Part shown: in pieces, positions 28,601 through 36,571 of the stretch
Position numbering within the stretch: the stretch's first letter is position 1
Layout: each line of letters opens with the position of its first letter
NCBI RefSeq assembly: GCF_015355755.1
Contig: NZ_JACVEE010000004.1
Location: 1-64,000, forward strand
Origin: Nocardia sp. XZ_19_385
GTDB taxonomy: Bacteria > Actinomycetota > Actinomycetes > Mycobacteriales > Mycobacteriaceae
Direction of reading: 5' to 3'
Length of the DNA: 64,000 bases
Notes under the pieces: generated by a model
Seen by the model: only the letters and a program-made list of their open reading frames with translations
Databases searched by the model: none
What the model was told of the DNA's origin: nothing
Position numbers and translations under genes: made by a program

Positions 28601-29166
28601 GTGATGATCTCGCGGGCGTTGCGCGGGAACAACACCGGAATGTTCATCGCCGCCAGCGAACGCTCGCTCACCGCGGGCACGGTGGAGGACTTGGAGGCCG
28701 GATCGTCGCCGACCAGCAGCAGCATGCCGCCGCGCGCACTCGCGCCGTACATATTGGCGTGCCGCAGCGCGTCGGTGGCGCGGTCCAGGCCCGGGCCCTT
28801 GCCGTACCAGACGCCGACCACGCCGTCGTGGGTCGCGGCGCCCTCGGGCAGCTCGCCCTGGCTGCCCCACACCGAGGTGGCGGCGAGCTCTTCGTTGAGG
28901 CCGGGGATGAAAGTGATGTCGTGCTCGGACAGCACTCCCGGCATGCCGGCCAGCATCTTGTCGACGCCGCCGAGCGGACTGCCCTGATAGCCCGACACGA
29001 ACGTGCCGATGCGGCGTCCCGCACGCAGGTCACGCACGTGCTGCTCGACCAGTTGGCGGGCAATCGCCTGCACACCGGTGAGGACAACGGTTCCAGCGCC
29101 GACCCGGTAGCGGTCGGCGAGGTCGTAGGGGGCTGGGATCAGTTCGCGGTCAGCGAGCTCGGTCAT
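25672..29166 (-). CDS. Indolepyruvate:ferredoxin oxidoreductase family protein (fused alpha/gamma, TPP and Fe-S dependent)
   Basis: 1164 residues, matching the large fused family. It oxidatively decarboxylates an aryl- or branched-chain 2-oxo acid to the acyl-CoA, passing electrons to ferredoxin. The N-terminal half has the pyrimidine- and pyrophosphate-binding TPP domains (GYQGSPLGGVD, GVVGVWYGKGPGLDR, and a C-rich YFCSGCPHN segment). The Fe-S cluster region has CEGCGDCGTKSNCLSV and CNTDYTCMDGDCPSF. The gamma-type domain starts at FLAGIGGTGIVTVNQVL. The last 200 residues form a C-terminal extra domain normal for this family. A single gene, divergent from the sirtuin gene. Confidence 0.93.
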   Translation of the reverse strand: MTELADRELIPAPYDLADRYRVGAGTVVLTGVQAIARQLVEQHVRDLRAGRRIGTFVSGYQGSPLGGVDKMLAGMPGVLSEHDITFIPGLNEELAATSVWGSQGELPEGAATHDGVVGVWYGKGPGLDRATDALRHANMYGASARGGMLLLVGDDPASKSSTVPAVSERSLAAMNIPVLFPRNAREIITMGLHGVALSRASGCVVALKIVADVADGAWTVDGSVGDIDITVPEILWEGRPFAYKQRPMAAPTDSVIAEADLYGPRWELVQSYSTANNLDVIEVNPPHATVGIAATGTTFDAVRQALLDLGVEDADLMRAGVRLLRIGMPFPIAGPRVREFADGLDHLIVVEDKTAFIETQIREILYGATDAPRIIGKRDLDGKPLFAQDGELTTGRIIAPLRRALNAHPDMLGLTKKRPLPQPLSLSVLPAKRAAYFCSGCPHNRSTAVPEGSLAGGGIGCHTMVTMSGREDSKVLGLTQMGGEGAQWIGQAPFTQVPHLFQNVGDGTYFHSGQLAVQACVAAGVNITYKLLYNDVVAMTGAQDAEGALAVPKLTHKLMIEGVKQIIVCADEPSKYRKRDLAPGTKLWHRDRLDEAQRVLREVPGVTVLIYDQHCAADARRQRKRGTLPTRRTRVVINEAVCEGCGDCGTKSNCLSVQPVDTEFGRKTRIDQTSCNTDYTCMDGDCPSFVTVELPDPADAKTKKRKKTQHPEPPALPAIAHTAPITTQNVFLAGIGGTGIVTVNQVLATAALRAGYDVASLDQIGLSQKAGPVVSHLRFVAGELEPANRLTPGSADCIIAFDLLAATDNKNLAYGSAQTTLSVASTSQTPTGDMVYDKSVTYPETATLLSRLERASRAVQSFDALTAAEVLFGNTAAANFLLVGAACQNGGLRIPAAAIEEAISINGVAVAANIAAFRWGRTAIAKPDLFAAATTRKQREKAEITVPPILFDGLTATGETRRLVELRAAELIGFQGIKVAREYVGTVQRIWAAEQQLTSRTEFSEQVARGLYKFTAYKDEYEVARRLTDPEFLDEVTAQLPDGANLTYKLHPPVLRALGRKKKIGMGPNSHVALRLLAKGKRLRGTKFDLFGYAHVRKVERVLLAHYTDMVCTLAADLTTENYDRAVQAAGLTDMVRGYEDIKLANAELYCEQLRTLGIEPPQL

Positions 29167-29225
29167 CAGTCTCCACCCATCCGCTCAGCGCCGATCGGGC
29201 GCTTCGCATAGTTGAGCACTTGTTG

Positions 29226-29246
29226 GCCACAGTCTGTAGTTGTGGC
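29226..29246. promoter_or_regulatory. Dyad in the oxidoreductase-sirtuin intergenic region
   Basis: GCCACA-N9-TGTGGC is a perfect 6-bp inverted repeat, 60 nt upstream of the oxidoreductase start. Downstream, TTGAGCA occurs twice and GCAATGTGCGCAATG forms a short direct repeat. It is probably a regulator site for the divergent promoters; the regulator is unknown. Confidence 0.35.
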
Positions 29247-29460
29247 GCGGAATGAACAAGAGACGCGTCATAAATTGAGCAATGTGCGCAATGTAGCTGG
29301 TACGCGCTGAGCATGGGCTGCGCAGGGTGCGTGGTAAATGTGATCGCCACCACGTGACGGGGGTAACCGGCGCACGCGTCGATTGGCTCACACCATAAGG
29401 GGTGCGGGGCCGCCGGATCCGGTCGCCATGCGGTCGCGTCGCATCCGTACCCTGAAGCAC

Positions 29461-30324
29461 ATGCGGGACCATTCGACACCGGGCCTGCCCGAAGCGGATC
29501 TGGCGGCGCTGATCGACCTGATCTCCGGGCGCCGCGTCGCGGTGCTGACCGGCGCCGGCCTGTCCACCGACAGCGGCATCCCCGACTACCGCGGGCCGTC
29601 CGCACCGCCCCGCAACCCCATGACCTTTCAGCAGTTCGTCGGCGATCCTGTCTTCCGGCAGCGCTATTGGGCTCGCAACCACATCGGCTGGCGCCGCATG
29701 GACGCCGCCCGCCCCAATCTCGGCCACCGCGCGCTGGCCCGCCTGGAACGACTCGGCACAGTCACCGGCCTGATCACCCAGAACGTCGACCTGCTGCACA
29801 CCAAGGCCGGCCATCGCCGCGTCCTCGACCTGCACGGCACCTACGCCCGCGTCCGCTGCCTCGCCTGCGAAGCGCTCATCTCCCGCATGACTCTCGCCGA
29901 CCGTCTCGAACTCGCGAATCCCGGCTTCGTCACCGCCGCCACCGCGACCGGGGTTGAGGTGGCCCCCGACGCCGACGCGGTGATCGAGGACACCGAGTCC
30001 TTCCGCATGGTCGACTGTGAACGTTGTGGCGGCATGCTCAAACCCGACATCGTCTACTTCGGCGAGAACGTGCCCCGCGAACGAGTCGCCGCCGCATACG
30101 AACTGGTCGACCAGGCCGACGCGCTACTGGTCGCCGGGTCATCCCTGACGGTCATGTCCGGCCTGCGTTTCGTCCGGCACGCGGCCAAGCTCGGCCACCC
30201 GGTGATCATCCTGAATCGCGGCCGCACCCGCGGCGACGATCTGGCGACCCTGCGGATCGAGGCAGGCTGCTCCAGCACCCTCTCGGCGCTCGCGGAGACC
30301 GGCCTGCTCGCGCACGCGACCTAA
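29461..30324 (+). CDS. Sir2-family NAD-dependent protein deacylase
   Basis: Removes acyl groups from lysine using NAD. The 287 residues have the NAD-binding motifs AVLTGAGLSTDSGIPDYRG and TQNVDLLH, catalytic His in DLHGTYARVRC, and a zinc site with CLAC and CERC pairs. The FGENVPRERV and VAGSSLTVMSG segments complete the Rossmann fold. A long insertion between the zinc pairs (about 45 residues) is typical of class II sirtuins. ATG 29461 was chosen as the start nearest the conserved core; 26 upstream residues are open but Arg-rich. Confidence 0.93.
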   Translation: MRDHSTPGLPEADLAALIDLISGRRVAVLTGAGLSTDSGIPDYRGPSAPPRNPMTFQQFVGDPVFRQRYWARNHIGWRRMDAARPNLGHRALARLERLGTVTGLITQNVDLLHTKAGHRRVLDLHGTYARVRCLACEALISRMTLADRLELANPGFVTAATATGVEVAPDADAVIEDTESFRMVDCERCGGMLKPDIVYFGENVPRERVAAAYELVDQADALLVAGSSLTVMSGLRFVRHAAKLGHPVIILNRGRTRGDDLATLRIEAGCSSTLSALAETGLLAHAT

Positions 30325-30327
30325 CGA

Positions 30328-30672
30328 TCAGTTGTTGGTGGTGATCCCGGTCGCGATCTTCACCACGACCTTGTCGGCAGTGACTTCCTGCACAGTCACA
30401 TTGAAGCCATCGGTGGGCTGCGTATCGCCCACCGGCACATCGACCTGCTGCCCACCGACCTTGAGCGTCACCGTATTCCCGTTCACCGCAACAAGCTCCG
30501 CATCGATCCCGAGAACCGACGCCTTCGCGTTCACCCCCCGATCGAAGGTAACGGTGCACCCACTGATCTGGCACTCGGTCTTGCTCCCCGCCCCCTCGGA
30601 CGAGCAGGCAGTGGCCCCCAGCGGAGCCAGCAACGCAAACAGGGACAGGGCGATCAGCCGTCGAACTTTCAC
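30328..30672 (-). CDS. Putative small lipoprotein
   Basis: 114 residues from a GTG giving VKVRRLIALSLFALLA. The signal sequence ends in a loose lipobox (ATAC), then CSSEGAGSK. The mature part has two close Cys (TECQISGCTVTF) and reads as an all-beta domain (ELVAVNGNTVTLKVGGQQVDV, ADKVVVKIATGITTNN). It should be exported and lipid-anchored. I do not recognise a family. It is convergent with the sirtuin gene, with 3 nt between stops. Confidence 0.75.
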   Translation of the reverse strand: MKVRRLIALSLFALLAPLGATACSSEGAGSKTECQISGCTVTFDRGVNAKASVLGIDAELVAVNGNTVTLKVGGQQVDVPVGDTQPTDGFNVTVQEVTADKVVVKIATGITTNN

Positions 30673-30730
30673 GCCGCCCAGTCTAGGTGCCGAATCCCCG
30701 AACCGGACGAACCAGACGCCCCGAATCCGG

Positions 30731-31017
30731 TCAGCCCCGACTATCCGGATGCAACACCTGCTCGGCGACCTCCCGCACCCGACCCACAGTGATACCGCTC
30801 TGCTGTTGGACAGCGAGAGGATGGTCAGTGGGCTCCATCTCCACAATGGACGAACACCGCCAGCACGCGTGTGTAGCCGGATCTTCAGGTTGATCGTAGA
30901 GAGCGAGTAGGCGGCCAACTCGGGGGACAACCAACCGAAGTACGGTTCGCACCCGGGTTGATACCAGCGATCGCCAGCTTGACGAAAGCTCGCCCGACTC
31001 AACGAGACACACGCCAT
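30731..31017 (-). pseudogene. Small gene disrupted by a frameshift
   Basis: Two minus-strand frames join into one sensible 90-odd residue protein. The first frame starts at ATG 31017 (CAGGA upstream) with MACVSLSRASFRQAG and continues to EPYFGWLSPELAAYSL. The second frame takes over at LYDQPEDPATHACWRCS and runs to EQVLHPDSRG and a stop at 30731. The junction is a CTCTCT run near 30895-30905, where two extra bases would explain the shift. Two Cys pairs of the type PGC...CWRC hint at a metal site. The family is not recognised. A sequencing error is possible. Confidence 0.5.
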
Positions 31018-31021
31018 TACA

Positions 31022-32399
31022 GAATCCTGGCTCAGGGAAATGGGCACCACTCGGGGATACGGGCGGGGTACGGGTGGGTTCGGCCCGAAGACACGGCGAT
31101 CTCGCGACGCAGCACCGCGGGCTCAGCTGGCACTAGGTCGTACAAGCCGCACCGACGTTGCTCGCGGTCTCGTTCCCGATGGTCGCGGATGCGCGCGAGT
31201 GTCTCCTTGAGCAGGTCACTAGCGTGTGGCGGTAATCCAGCGCGACCCAGGATTGGCGAATTCTGCCCGAGGGGAGTGGCTCTGAGACGCCGCCGGAGTT
31301 GGGCGGTTCGGCGGCGGGCGCGGTTATCTTGCGGTCCGGTTGGGTGTCGGCGCGGATCGGGCGGCGGGTGTGTCTGGCATTAGGTCGTGACGCCAGCGCC
31401 GATGTTGTCAACGGTCTTGTTCTGCCGCGGGTGCGTGCGAGGCTTCGACAAGCAGTCCCGCTGTTTGCGGGCGGTGATCCAGCGCGAGCCGGGATTGCCA
31501 AATCCTGGCCGAGGGGAACGGTTTCCCCGTGCGAAATGCGGCTGGAGTGTGGGTTCCGCCCGTGGACGCGGCTGTCCCGCCGATGCCGGTCGGACGGCAC
31601 CGCAGGTTCAGGCGGCGGGTGTGTCTGGCGTTAAGTCGTGGAGCCAGCGCCGATGTTGTCGGCGGGCATTCAGCGCGCGTCGGGTTGCCGAATTCTGCCT
31701 GAGGGCAACGGTTTCAACCCGCGGAATGCGGCTGGAGTATGGTTCCGCCCGCGGACGCGGCTGTCCCGGCGATGCCGGTCGGTCGGCACCGCGGGTTCAG
31801 GTGGCAGGTGTGCCGGCGTTAGGTCATGGAGCCCGCGGCGACCTTGGGCGCGGTCTTGTTCCCGCTGGTAGTGGATGCGCGCGAGTGTCTCGGCGAGCAG
31901 GTCACTGGCGTGGGGCGGTGATCCAGCACAACCCAGGATTGCCGAATCTTGGCTGAGGGGAATGGTTTTCCGGTGCAGAATGCGGCTGGAGTATGGGGTT
32001 CGGTCTGTGGACGCGGTTATCCCGCGGTGCGGGATCGGGCGGGCACCGTGGCGCGGGCGGCGGGTGGTTTGAGAGGCCGCTGGAGGTGGGTGGTCGGGCG
32101 GGCGGACGCGGGTGTACCGCGGTGCCGGTTGGGCGGCGCTGGTTCGGGCGGCGGGTCTGTCTGGCGTTCGGTCGTGGGGCCAGAGTTGTCGATGTTGTTG
32201 GCGGTCTTGTTCTGTCAGGGATGTATGCGAGGTTCGACGAGAAGTTCGCCTGTTTGTGGCGGTCGTTCAGCGCGAGTGGGGATTCGAGTCCTGGCTGAGG
32301 GAACGATTTCCCGGGCTGGGTGCGGCTGGGGAATGGATTCGTTCGGCCGGTGGACGCGCGGGTTTCCCGTGGTGCCGGTCAGGGGCGGCACCACGGGCT
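31022..32399 (-). repeat. Array of decayed copies of the 3' end of the DUF222/HNH gene
   Basis: Five tandem, diverged units (starting near 31022, 31258, 31499, 31690 and 31943) precede the tail of the intact gene, whose own unit begins near 32286. Each unit starts with a GAATCCTGGCYGAGGGG-type block, followed by a GTGGACGCGGTTATCCCG-like stretch. It then has the minus-strand gene tail: stop codon, a GCTCGCGGTCTCGTTCC block, and GCGAGCAGTTCGCTGGCGTG up to GGCGGTGAT. Units are 190-340 bp, with one internal deletion (third unit). Short open frames in this segment are shadows of the repeat. No intact gene is present. Confidence 0.8.
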
Positions 32400-33890
32400 T
32401 CAGGCAGCGGGTTTGTCTGGCGCTAGGCCAGGGAGCCAGCGTCGACGTTGCTCGCGGTCTCGTTCCCGGCGGTCGTGGATGCGTGCGAGGGTTTCGGCGA
32501 GCAGTTCGCTGGCGTGATGGCGGTGATTGACCTGTGGCGTTCGGGTGGGATCGATGTGGAATGGTGCGATCCACCCGGTCCGACCCGGATAGTCCGAATC
32601 ATCACCGAGGACAACAGTTTTCCAGCCGCCGGGCCCGTCGTGAACCAGGGCGTGGCAGCGGTCGCAGGCCAAGGTTTCGTTGCCGATATCAGTGTTGCCG
32701 TGTTTGTTCCAGTCGGTGACATGATGGACCGCGCACACACTCGCCGGTGCGTCGCAGCCCGGGCGGGTGCAACCACGCAGAGCCGCGATCAACGCCAGCC
32801 GTTGCCCGGCCGAGGCGAGGCGTTTCGTGCGACCCAAATGCAGTGGCACCCCGGCGTGGTCGAACACCATCAGCCACGGCACAGCGTGTTCAGCGAGCTT
32901 CAACGCCTCGGCGATCGGGACGGTGCCCCCGGTCGCGGTGGTCGCGACCCCGGCAGCGTTTTCGATGTCCTCGACACTGATCGACAGGATCGCTGAAACC
33001 GGCAGTCCCCGATGGGTTCCCAGGTTTGCGGGGTCGGTGCCCGGCGACAACAGGGCGAGAAGGGCATCGTGGGTGCGTTGGGCGGCACTGCGGGTATCGC
33101 GTGCGGCGGCGGCATCCAACACCTCCCGATCGACATGCTCGGTGCTGCCGGAAGGGCTGTCGGGGTCGTCGGGATTGTTCATGCCCGGGCGTCCGAGTTT
33201 CGCGACGACAGGGTCGAGCAGGGCACGCAGGGTGGGGGTGATGTCGCCACTGATCGGTGACATCCCATCCGCGCGTTGCCGACCGATCCGCAGGGCGCGT
33301 TGACGTTGGCGGTCGGTGTCGTTGGTGAGGCTGCCATCGGGGTCGAGGCGTGCCAGGATGTCTCGGCCGATATTGGTGAGGTCTTCGGGCATCACGGCAC
33401 GGGCGGCGGTGGCCAGGATGTGTTCGGCGGCTTCGAAATCAGCGTTCGCGGTCGAGCCGGGGACACGTTTCAACACTTTCGCGATCTCACGCGCGTGGTC
33501 GGTGGAGATCTCGCCTTCGGCTTGGGCGGCTGCGGTCGCGGGGTGGCGGGGCTCGACATCCTCGCCCGGGATGTCATGCCACACACCCAAAGCCGCAGCG
33601 GCCGCGATGCGGGCGGCGGCGTCGGCATGGGAGATCCGCAGGGTTTGGATCAATAGCTTCTTCGTGGTGCCAGCACCGGTGCGGGCGGGCAGTCCGCCTT
33701 CGGTGGCGCGCACGATCAGTTTGTGGGCGAAGGAATCCAACACCCGCCGGGCGCGTTCGAGCTCGCGTATCGCTTCGAGCACAGCCTCATCCGAGAGCAG
33801 TGTCACCGTGGTGTCGCCGAGGTCGGTGGCAGCGGTCAGGAGCGGGTCGGTGACCCGCTGTGCTGATGCCGCTGGGCTGGTCGAACGCAT
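32400..33890 (-). CDS. DUF222/HNH endonuclease-signature protein (13E12-like)
   Basis: 496 residues. The DUF222 region covers about 30-340 (VLDSFAHKLIVRATEGGLP, STDHAREIAKVLKRVPG, RDILARLDPDGSL, THDALLALL). The C-terminal HNH nuclease fold has CTRPGCDAP, CAVHHVTDWNKHG and CDRCHALVHDG, supplying His residues and zinc Cys. Members are present in many copies in mycobacteria and relatives (REP13E12 family) and are linked to mobile or recombining loci. The enzymatic target is unproven. The tail after the HNH fold (about 50 residues) is the part repeated downstream. Confidence 0.92.
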   Translation of the reverse strand: MRSTSPAASAQRVTDPLLTAATDLGDTTVTLLSDEAVLEAIRELERARRVLDSFAHKLIVRATEGGLPARTGAGTTKKLLIQTLRISHADAAARIAAAAALGVWHDIPGEDVEPRHPATAAAQAEGEISTDHAREIAKVLKRVPGSTANADFEAAEHILATAARAVMPEDLTNIGRDILARLDPDGSLTNDTDRQRQRALRIGRQRADGMSPISGDITPTLRALLDPVVAKLGRPGMNNPDDPDSPSGSTEHVDREVLDAAAARDTRSAAQRTHDALLALLSPGTDPANLGTHRGLPVSAILSISVEDIENAAGVATTATGGTVPIAEALKLAEHAVPWLMVFDHAGVPLHLGRTKRLASAGQRLALIAALRGCTRPGCDAPASVCAVHHVTDWNKHGNTDIGNETLACDRCHALVHDGPGGWKTVVLGDDSDYPGRTGWIAPFHIDPTRTPQVNHRHHASELLAETLARIHDRRERDREQRRRWLPGLAPDKPAA

Positions 33891-34582
33891 GTGTGAATTC
33901 TATCGCCGTTCAAAGCCGATGGCTATCGATAATCGGGTCTGAATTCGATCTCTTCACACTGGACGAACGTATGAAAGTGTCTGTTACGCAGCAGGTTACG
34001 GGAGACAGTCTTTCCGGTTTGTCTTCACAGCGGCCCCGGCTGCCGTACACCCACACCGATTCTCTTTTCTGTCTTTCTGGAATGTTCTGGACCGGACCAC
34101 AGCCGGGTAACCGAGGACCGAACCGAGCCTCCGCACCAAAGGTGAGGGGTAAGTCCGGTAGGGCTGCCAACGCGCCCCGCATGATTGGGCAAGATCTCTG
34201 GACCACAACACCACTACTGGACGACCCTGGCCGGGAGGTTTGTCCGATCCCCAACCGCCGCCACCCTGCGGACGCACCGAAACCAAGCGCTCTGCCGGGT
34301 ACCGAACGGTCACCAGCGCCCCTGTTAGACCACTCTGTCCGGGAAGGTTTTCGATCCCCAACCGCCGCCCCCAGCGGACGCACCGAAACCAGCCCTCTGC
34401 AGGGCACCGAACAGTCACCACCTCGCAGGGGCGTGCTGGAGCGCACATCTGACGGTGGCCCAACCGTCGCTGCCCGGTAGGTGTGTGAGGGGCCAGACCT
34501 CTGGCGGGCACGAGCGAAACCGCCGCGTGTTGTCGGACTGTTCCGGTGCGGCGCCGCTGAACGTGAAACCGGCTGCGCCGAC
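33891..34582. other. Gene-free region with tandem repeats
   Basis: 692 nt between the HNH gene and the SMP-30-like gene. Open frames on both strands are Arg/Pro-rich and lack start signals. It contains the 107-bp tandem repeat described separately. Promoter elements for the minus-strand HNH gene should lie near 33900-33960, where the sequence is locally AT-richer. Confidence 0.5.
34221..34434. repeat. Two-copy 107-bp tandem repeat
   Basis: Copies at about 34221-34327 and 34328-34434. Shared blocks are GGCCGGGAGGTT/GTCCGGGAAGGTT, GATCCCCAACCGCCG (34246 and 34353), GCGGACGCACCGAAACC, and ACCGAACGGTCACCA/ACCGAACAGTCACCA. Copies are about 80% identical. The unit is not a multiple of three, so it does not encode a repeated protein. 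Confidence 0.75.
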
Positions 34583-35515
34583 CTAATGTTCGCGGCTGAG
34601 TTCGGTCACCGTGCCGAGATAGCTGGTGGCGTAAAGGGCGTTCAGATCCCAGCCCGGACCGGAGCCGAATTCGACCGCGGTGGTGAGCGGCAGGCCGTCG
34701 GCGACGGTGCAGGAGGCGCCGGTGTTCGGATCGAGTCGCACCACCTTGCCGCCGGTACTCAGCGCCAGGTACACGTTTCCGTCGGGGCCGACGGTGAGAT
34801 CGTCGCCGCCGTTGAGTGGGCCGAAGCCGGGCAACGTAAACAGGGTCGGGTCGGAGCCGGGGCGGTCGATGTCGTACATGGCGATGGTGGTGGTCGGGTC
34901 GAAGGTGGTCGAGACGAACAGCCGACGTCGCTCGGCATCGTAGGTGACGCCGTTGGTGGAAGTCGGTCCGGCGAGCGGTCCGGCGTAGGACCCGTTGCGC
35001 ACCAACGAGACCCGTTGATCAGGTCCCATGTCGGAGGTGAAGACGAAGTCGCCGTTGGGTAGCTGCGCGAGGCCGTTGGGCAGGCGCAGATTCGCCGCGA
35101 CGGTGGAGGTCGCGCCGTTGTTCAGATCGATGACATTGATGGCGCCGTCGGACTTGGCGGACAGCACCGCGGACAGGCTGAGTCCGGAGACGTAATAGGC
35201 GGTATCGCCCGAAACCAGCACCGCGCCTGGGCCATCCACCATGGTGACGGTGCTGCGCGCGCCGACGTCGAGCCGCCGAATCGCGCCGCCGACACCGCTG
35301 GCCGCCTGATCGGACAGCAGCAGGCCGCCCCGGCCGTCGAATGCCAAGCCCTCCAGCATGTTGTAGCCCGAGGCCACGACACTCCTGCTCCAGCTGCCGC
35401 AGCTCGCGGCGGGAGTAGTGTCGGCGGTGGCCATCGGTCCGCCGCCGGTGAGGGTGAGCGCCACACCGCTCAGCGCCGTGCAGGCCGAAATGGCAACGTT
35501 GCCACGAGTTCTCAT
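34583..35515 (-). CDS. Secreted SMP-30/gluconolactonase-like beta-propeller protein
   Basis: 310 residues from ATG 35515 giving MRTRGNVAISACTAL; the open frame upstream is not protein-like. A signal peptide ends near MATADTTP. The rest reads as a six-bladed propeller with repeated YNMLEGLAFDGRGGLLLSD, RLPNGLAQLPNGDFVFTSD, TNGVTYDAERRRLFVSTT and GGDDLTVGPDGNVYLALS blades. Conserved Asn/Asp positions suit the calcium site of SMP-30 lactonases. It could hydrolyse a lactone or only bind a ligand outside the cell. A Cys pair (ASCGSW and ASCTVAD) is likely to form a disulfide. Confidence 0.82.
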   Translation of the reverse strand: MRTRGNVAISACTALSGVALTLTGGGPMATADTTPAASCGSWSRSVVASGYNMLEGLAFDGRGGLLLSDQAASGVGGAIRRLDVGARSTVTMVDGPGAVLVSGDTAYYVSGLSLSAVLSAKSDGAINVIDLNNGATSTVAANLRLPNGLAQLPNGDFVFTSDMGPDQRVSLVRNGSYAGPLAGPTSTNGVTYDAERRRLFVSTTFDPTTTIAMYDIDRPGSDPTLFTLPGFGPLNGGDDLTVGPDGNVYLALSTGGKVVRLDPNTGASCTVADGLPLTTAVEFGSGPGWDLNALYATSYLGTVTELSREH

Positions 35516-35856
35516 ATCGGGTGCCTCATCTCGGCATAGCGGCCGCGACCGGCGCTGCTGTCGAAAGTCGTCGGAGGTAGGAAACCCGGGGCACAGTTGA
35601 ATCTGCGCTGACTCGGCACCGCTCCGGGGTGGGAGTACGAACGGTGCGCGCGGAGTGGCTACTTCACGGATCGGATCACGATGTGACGCAACATCTGGCA
35701 GTACGGTAGTCCCGGCCTCATCCTTGTGCAACATAGAGAAGGATCGCTCGCATAAAGACGTGCGTGAAGGCCTACCGCGTCTGGAGATGGCAATCGACCG
35801 CAATTACCGTGTCCGCAACGGATTTGCCGATCGCTCAGATAGTCCGCCAGCGGATT
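35516..35856. other. Intergenic region without a gene
   Basis: 341 nt upstream of the secreted propeller gene. It holds the promoter for that gene and leads into the 34-bp minisatellite. No convincing frame, RNA or hairpin was seen. Confidence 0.45.
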
Positions 35857-36266
35857 GCCGACAGCGACGCAACCCGCGTGCGCCTCAAACGTATTCGGTG
35901 GATGTGACCCGTGTGAGCCGCACCGTATTCGGTGGATGTGACCCGTGTGAGCCGCACCGTATTGGGCGGATGTGACCCGTGTGAGCCGCACCGTATTGGG
36001 CGGACGTGACCTGTGTGAGCCGCAACGTATTCAGCGGGCGCAACTCGTATGAGGCTCAACGTATTCGGTGGACGCGATTGGTGTGAGCTGTAGCGTATTG
36101 GGCGAACGCGGCTCGCGTGAGCTGCAGCGTATTCGGTGGACGTGACCTGTGTGAGCTGCAGCGTATTTGGCGGGCGCAACTCGTTTGAGGCTCAACGTAT
36201 TCCGTGGATGCGGCTCGTGTGAGCTGCACCGTATTTGGGCGGACACGACTCGTGTGAGTCTCAAAC
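35857..36266. repeat. 34-bp minisatellite, about 12 units
   Basis: Eleven clear units start at 35891, 35925, 35959, 35993, 36027, 36061, 36095, 36129, 36163, 36197 and 36231 (the last is 36 bp), with a degenerate one at 35857. Each begins GTATTCGGTGGACGTGAC and ends with a GTGTGAGCTGCACC-type half. There are no unique spacers. The first three units are nearly identical; later ones alternate between CTGCAGC and GGCTCAAC endings. The unit length is not divisible by three. The last unit contains the stop codon of the ABM gene. Confidence 0.92.
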
Positions 36267-36569
36267 GTGTTCGGCGACAACCTCATGGATGCCGGGATTG
36301 GCCTCCGCGACCTTGCGGGCAGTCTCCACCGAGGCGACTACCGCTGCGTTCGTCCCCGCGGCCTCGCAGGCTTCCGCGCTGTCCCAATGCGCGGCGTTCA
36401 CAAGCTGAAACCGCATGTCCGGCAACAGTGCCCGATGCAGCCGCACATCGCGGAAGCCCCGCGCCTTCCGCATGAGAGCGGCGCGTTCGCGCCACTGCTC
36501 GACGAACTGGTCGATGTGCTCGGCGGATATCTCGATCACGTTGATGAACGTGACGCCCTGGTCGGTCAT
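36261..36569 (-). CDS. Antibiotic biosynthesis monooxygenase (ABM) domain protein
   Basis: 102 residues, a single ferredoxin-like ABM fold: TFINVIEISAEHIDQFVEQWRE at the N-terminus, MRKARGFRDVRLHRAL in the middle, then FQLVNAAHWDSAEACEAA. Such domains oxidise small aromatics or handle haem without a cofactor, usually as dimers. The ATG lies 2 nt after the stop of the HD-domain gene. Last gene of a MarR-controlled operon. Its stop codon falls inside the final minisatellite unit. Confidence 0.85.
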   Translation of the reverse strand: MTDQGVTFINVIEISAEHIDQFVEQWRERAALMRKARGFRDVRLHRALLPDMRFQLVNAAHWDSAEACEAAGTNAAVVASVETARKVAEANPGIHEVVAEHV

Positions 36570-36571
36570 GG

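Noticed and set aside
25553..28870. 1105-residue minus-strand frame overlapping the oxidoreductase
   Set aside because: It is the same strand in another frame, Arg/Pro-rich, without motifs, and is a frame shadow.
25783..29211. 1142-residue plus-strand frame
   Set aside because: It mirrors the indolepyruvate oxidoreductase gene, whose translation carries clear TPP and Fe-S motifs. The plus-strand product has none.
31022..32399. Alternative C-terminal cassette bank like polymorphic toxins
   Set aside because: Kept only as a minor alternative: the units lack the nuclease motif and are frameshifted, so they cannot supply a working toxin tip.
33910..34446. 178-residue minus-strand frame over the 107-bp repeat
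   Set aside because: Ser/Arg/Pro-rich, no RBS, and the repeat period is not a codon multiple.
35857..36266. CRISPR array
   Set aside because: The 34-bp repeats are contiguous, with no unique spacers and no cas genes; it is a minisatellite.
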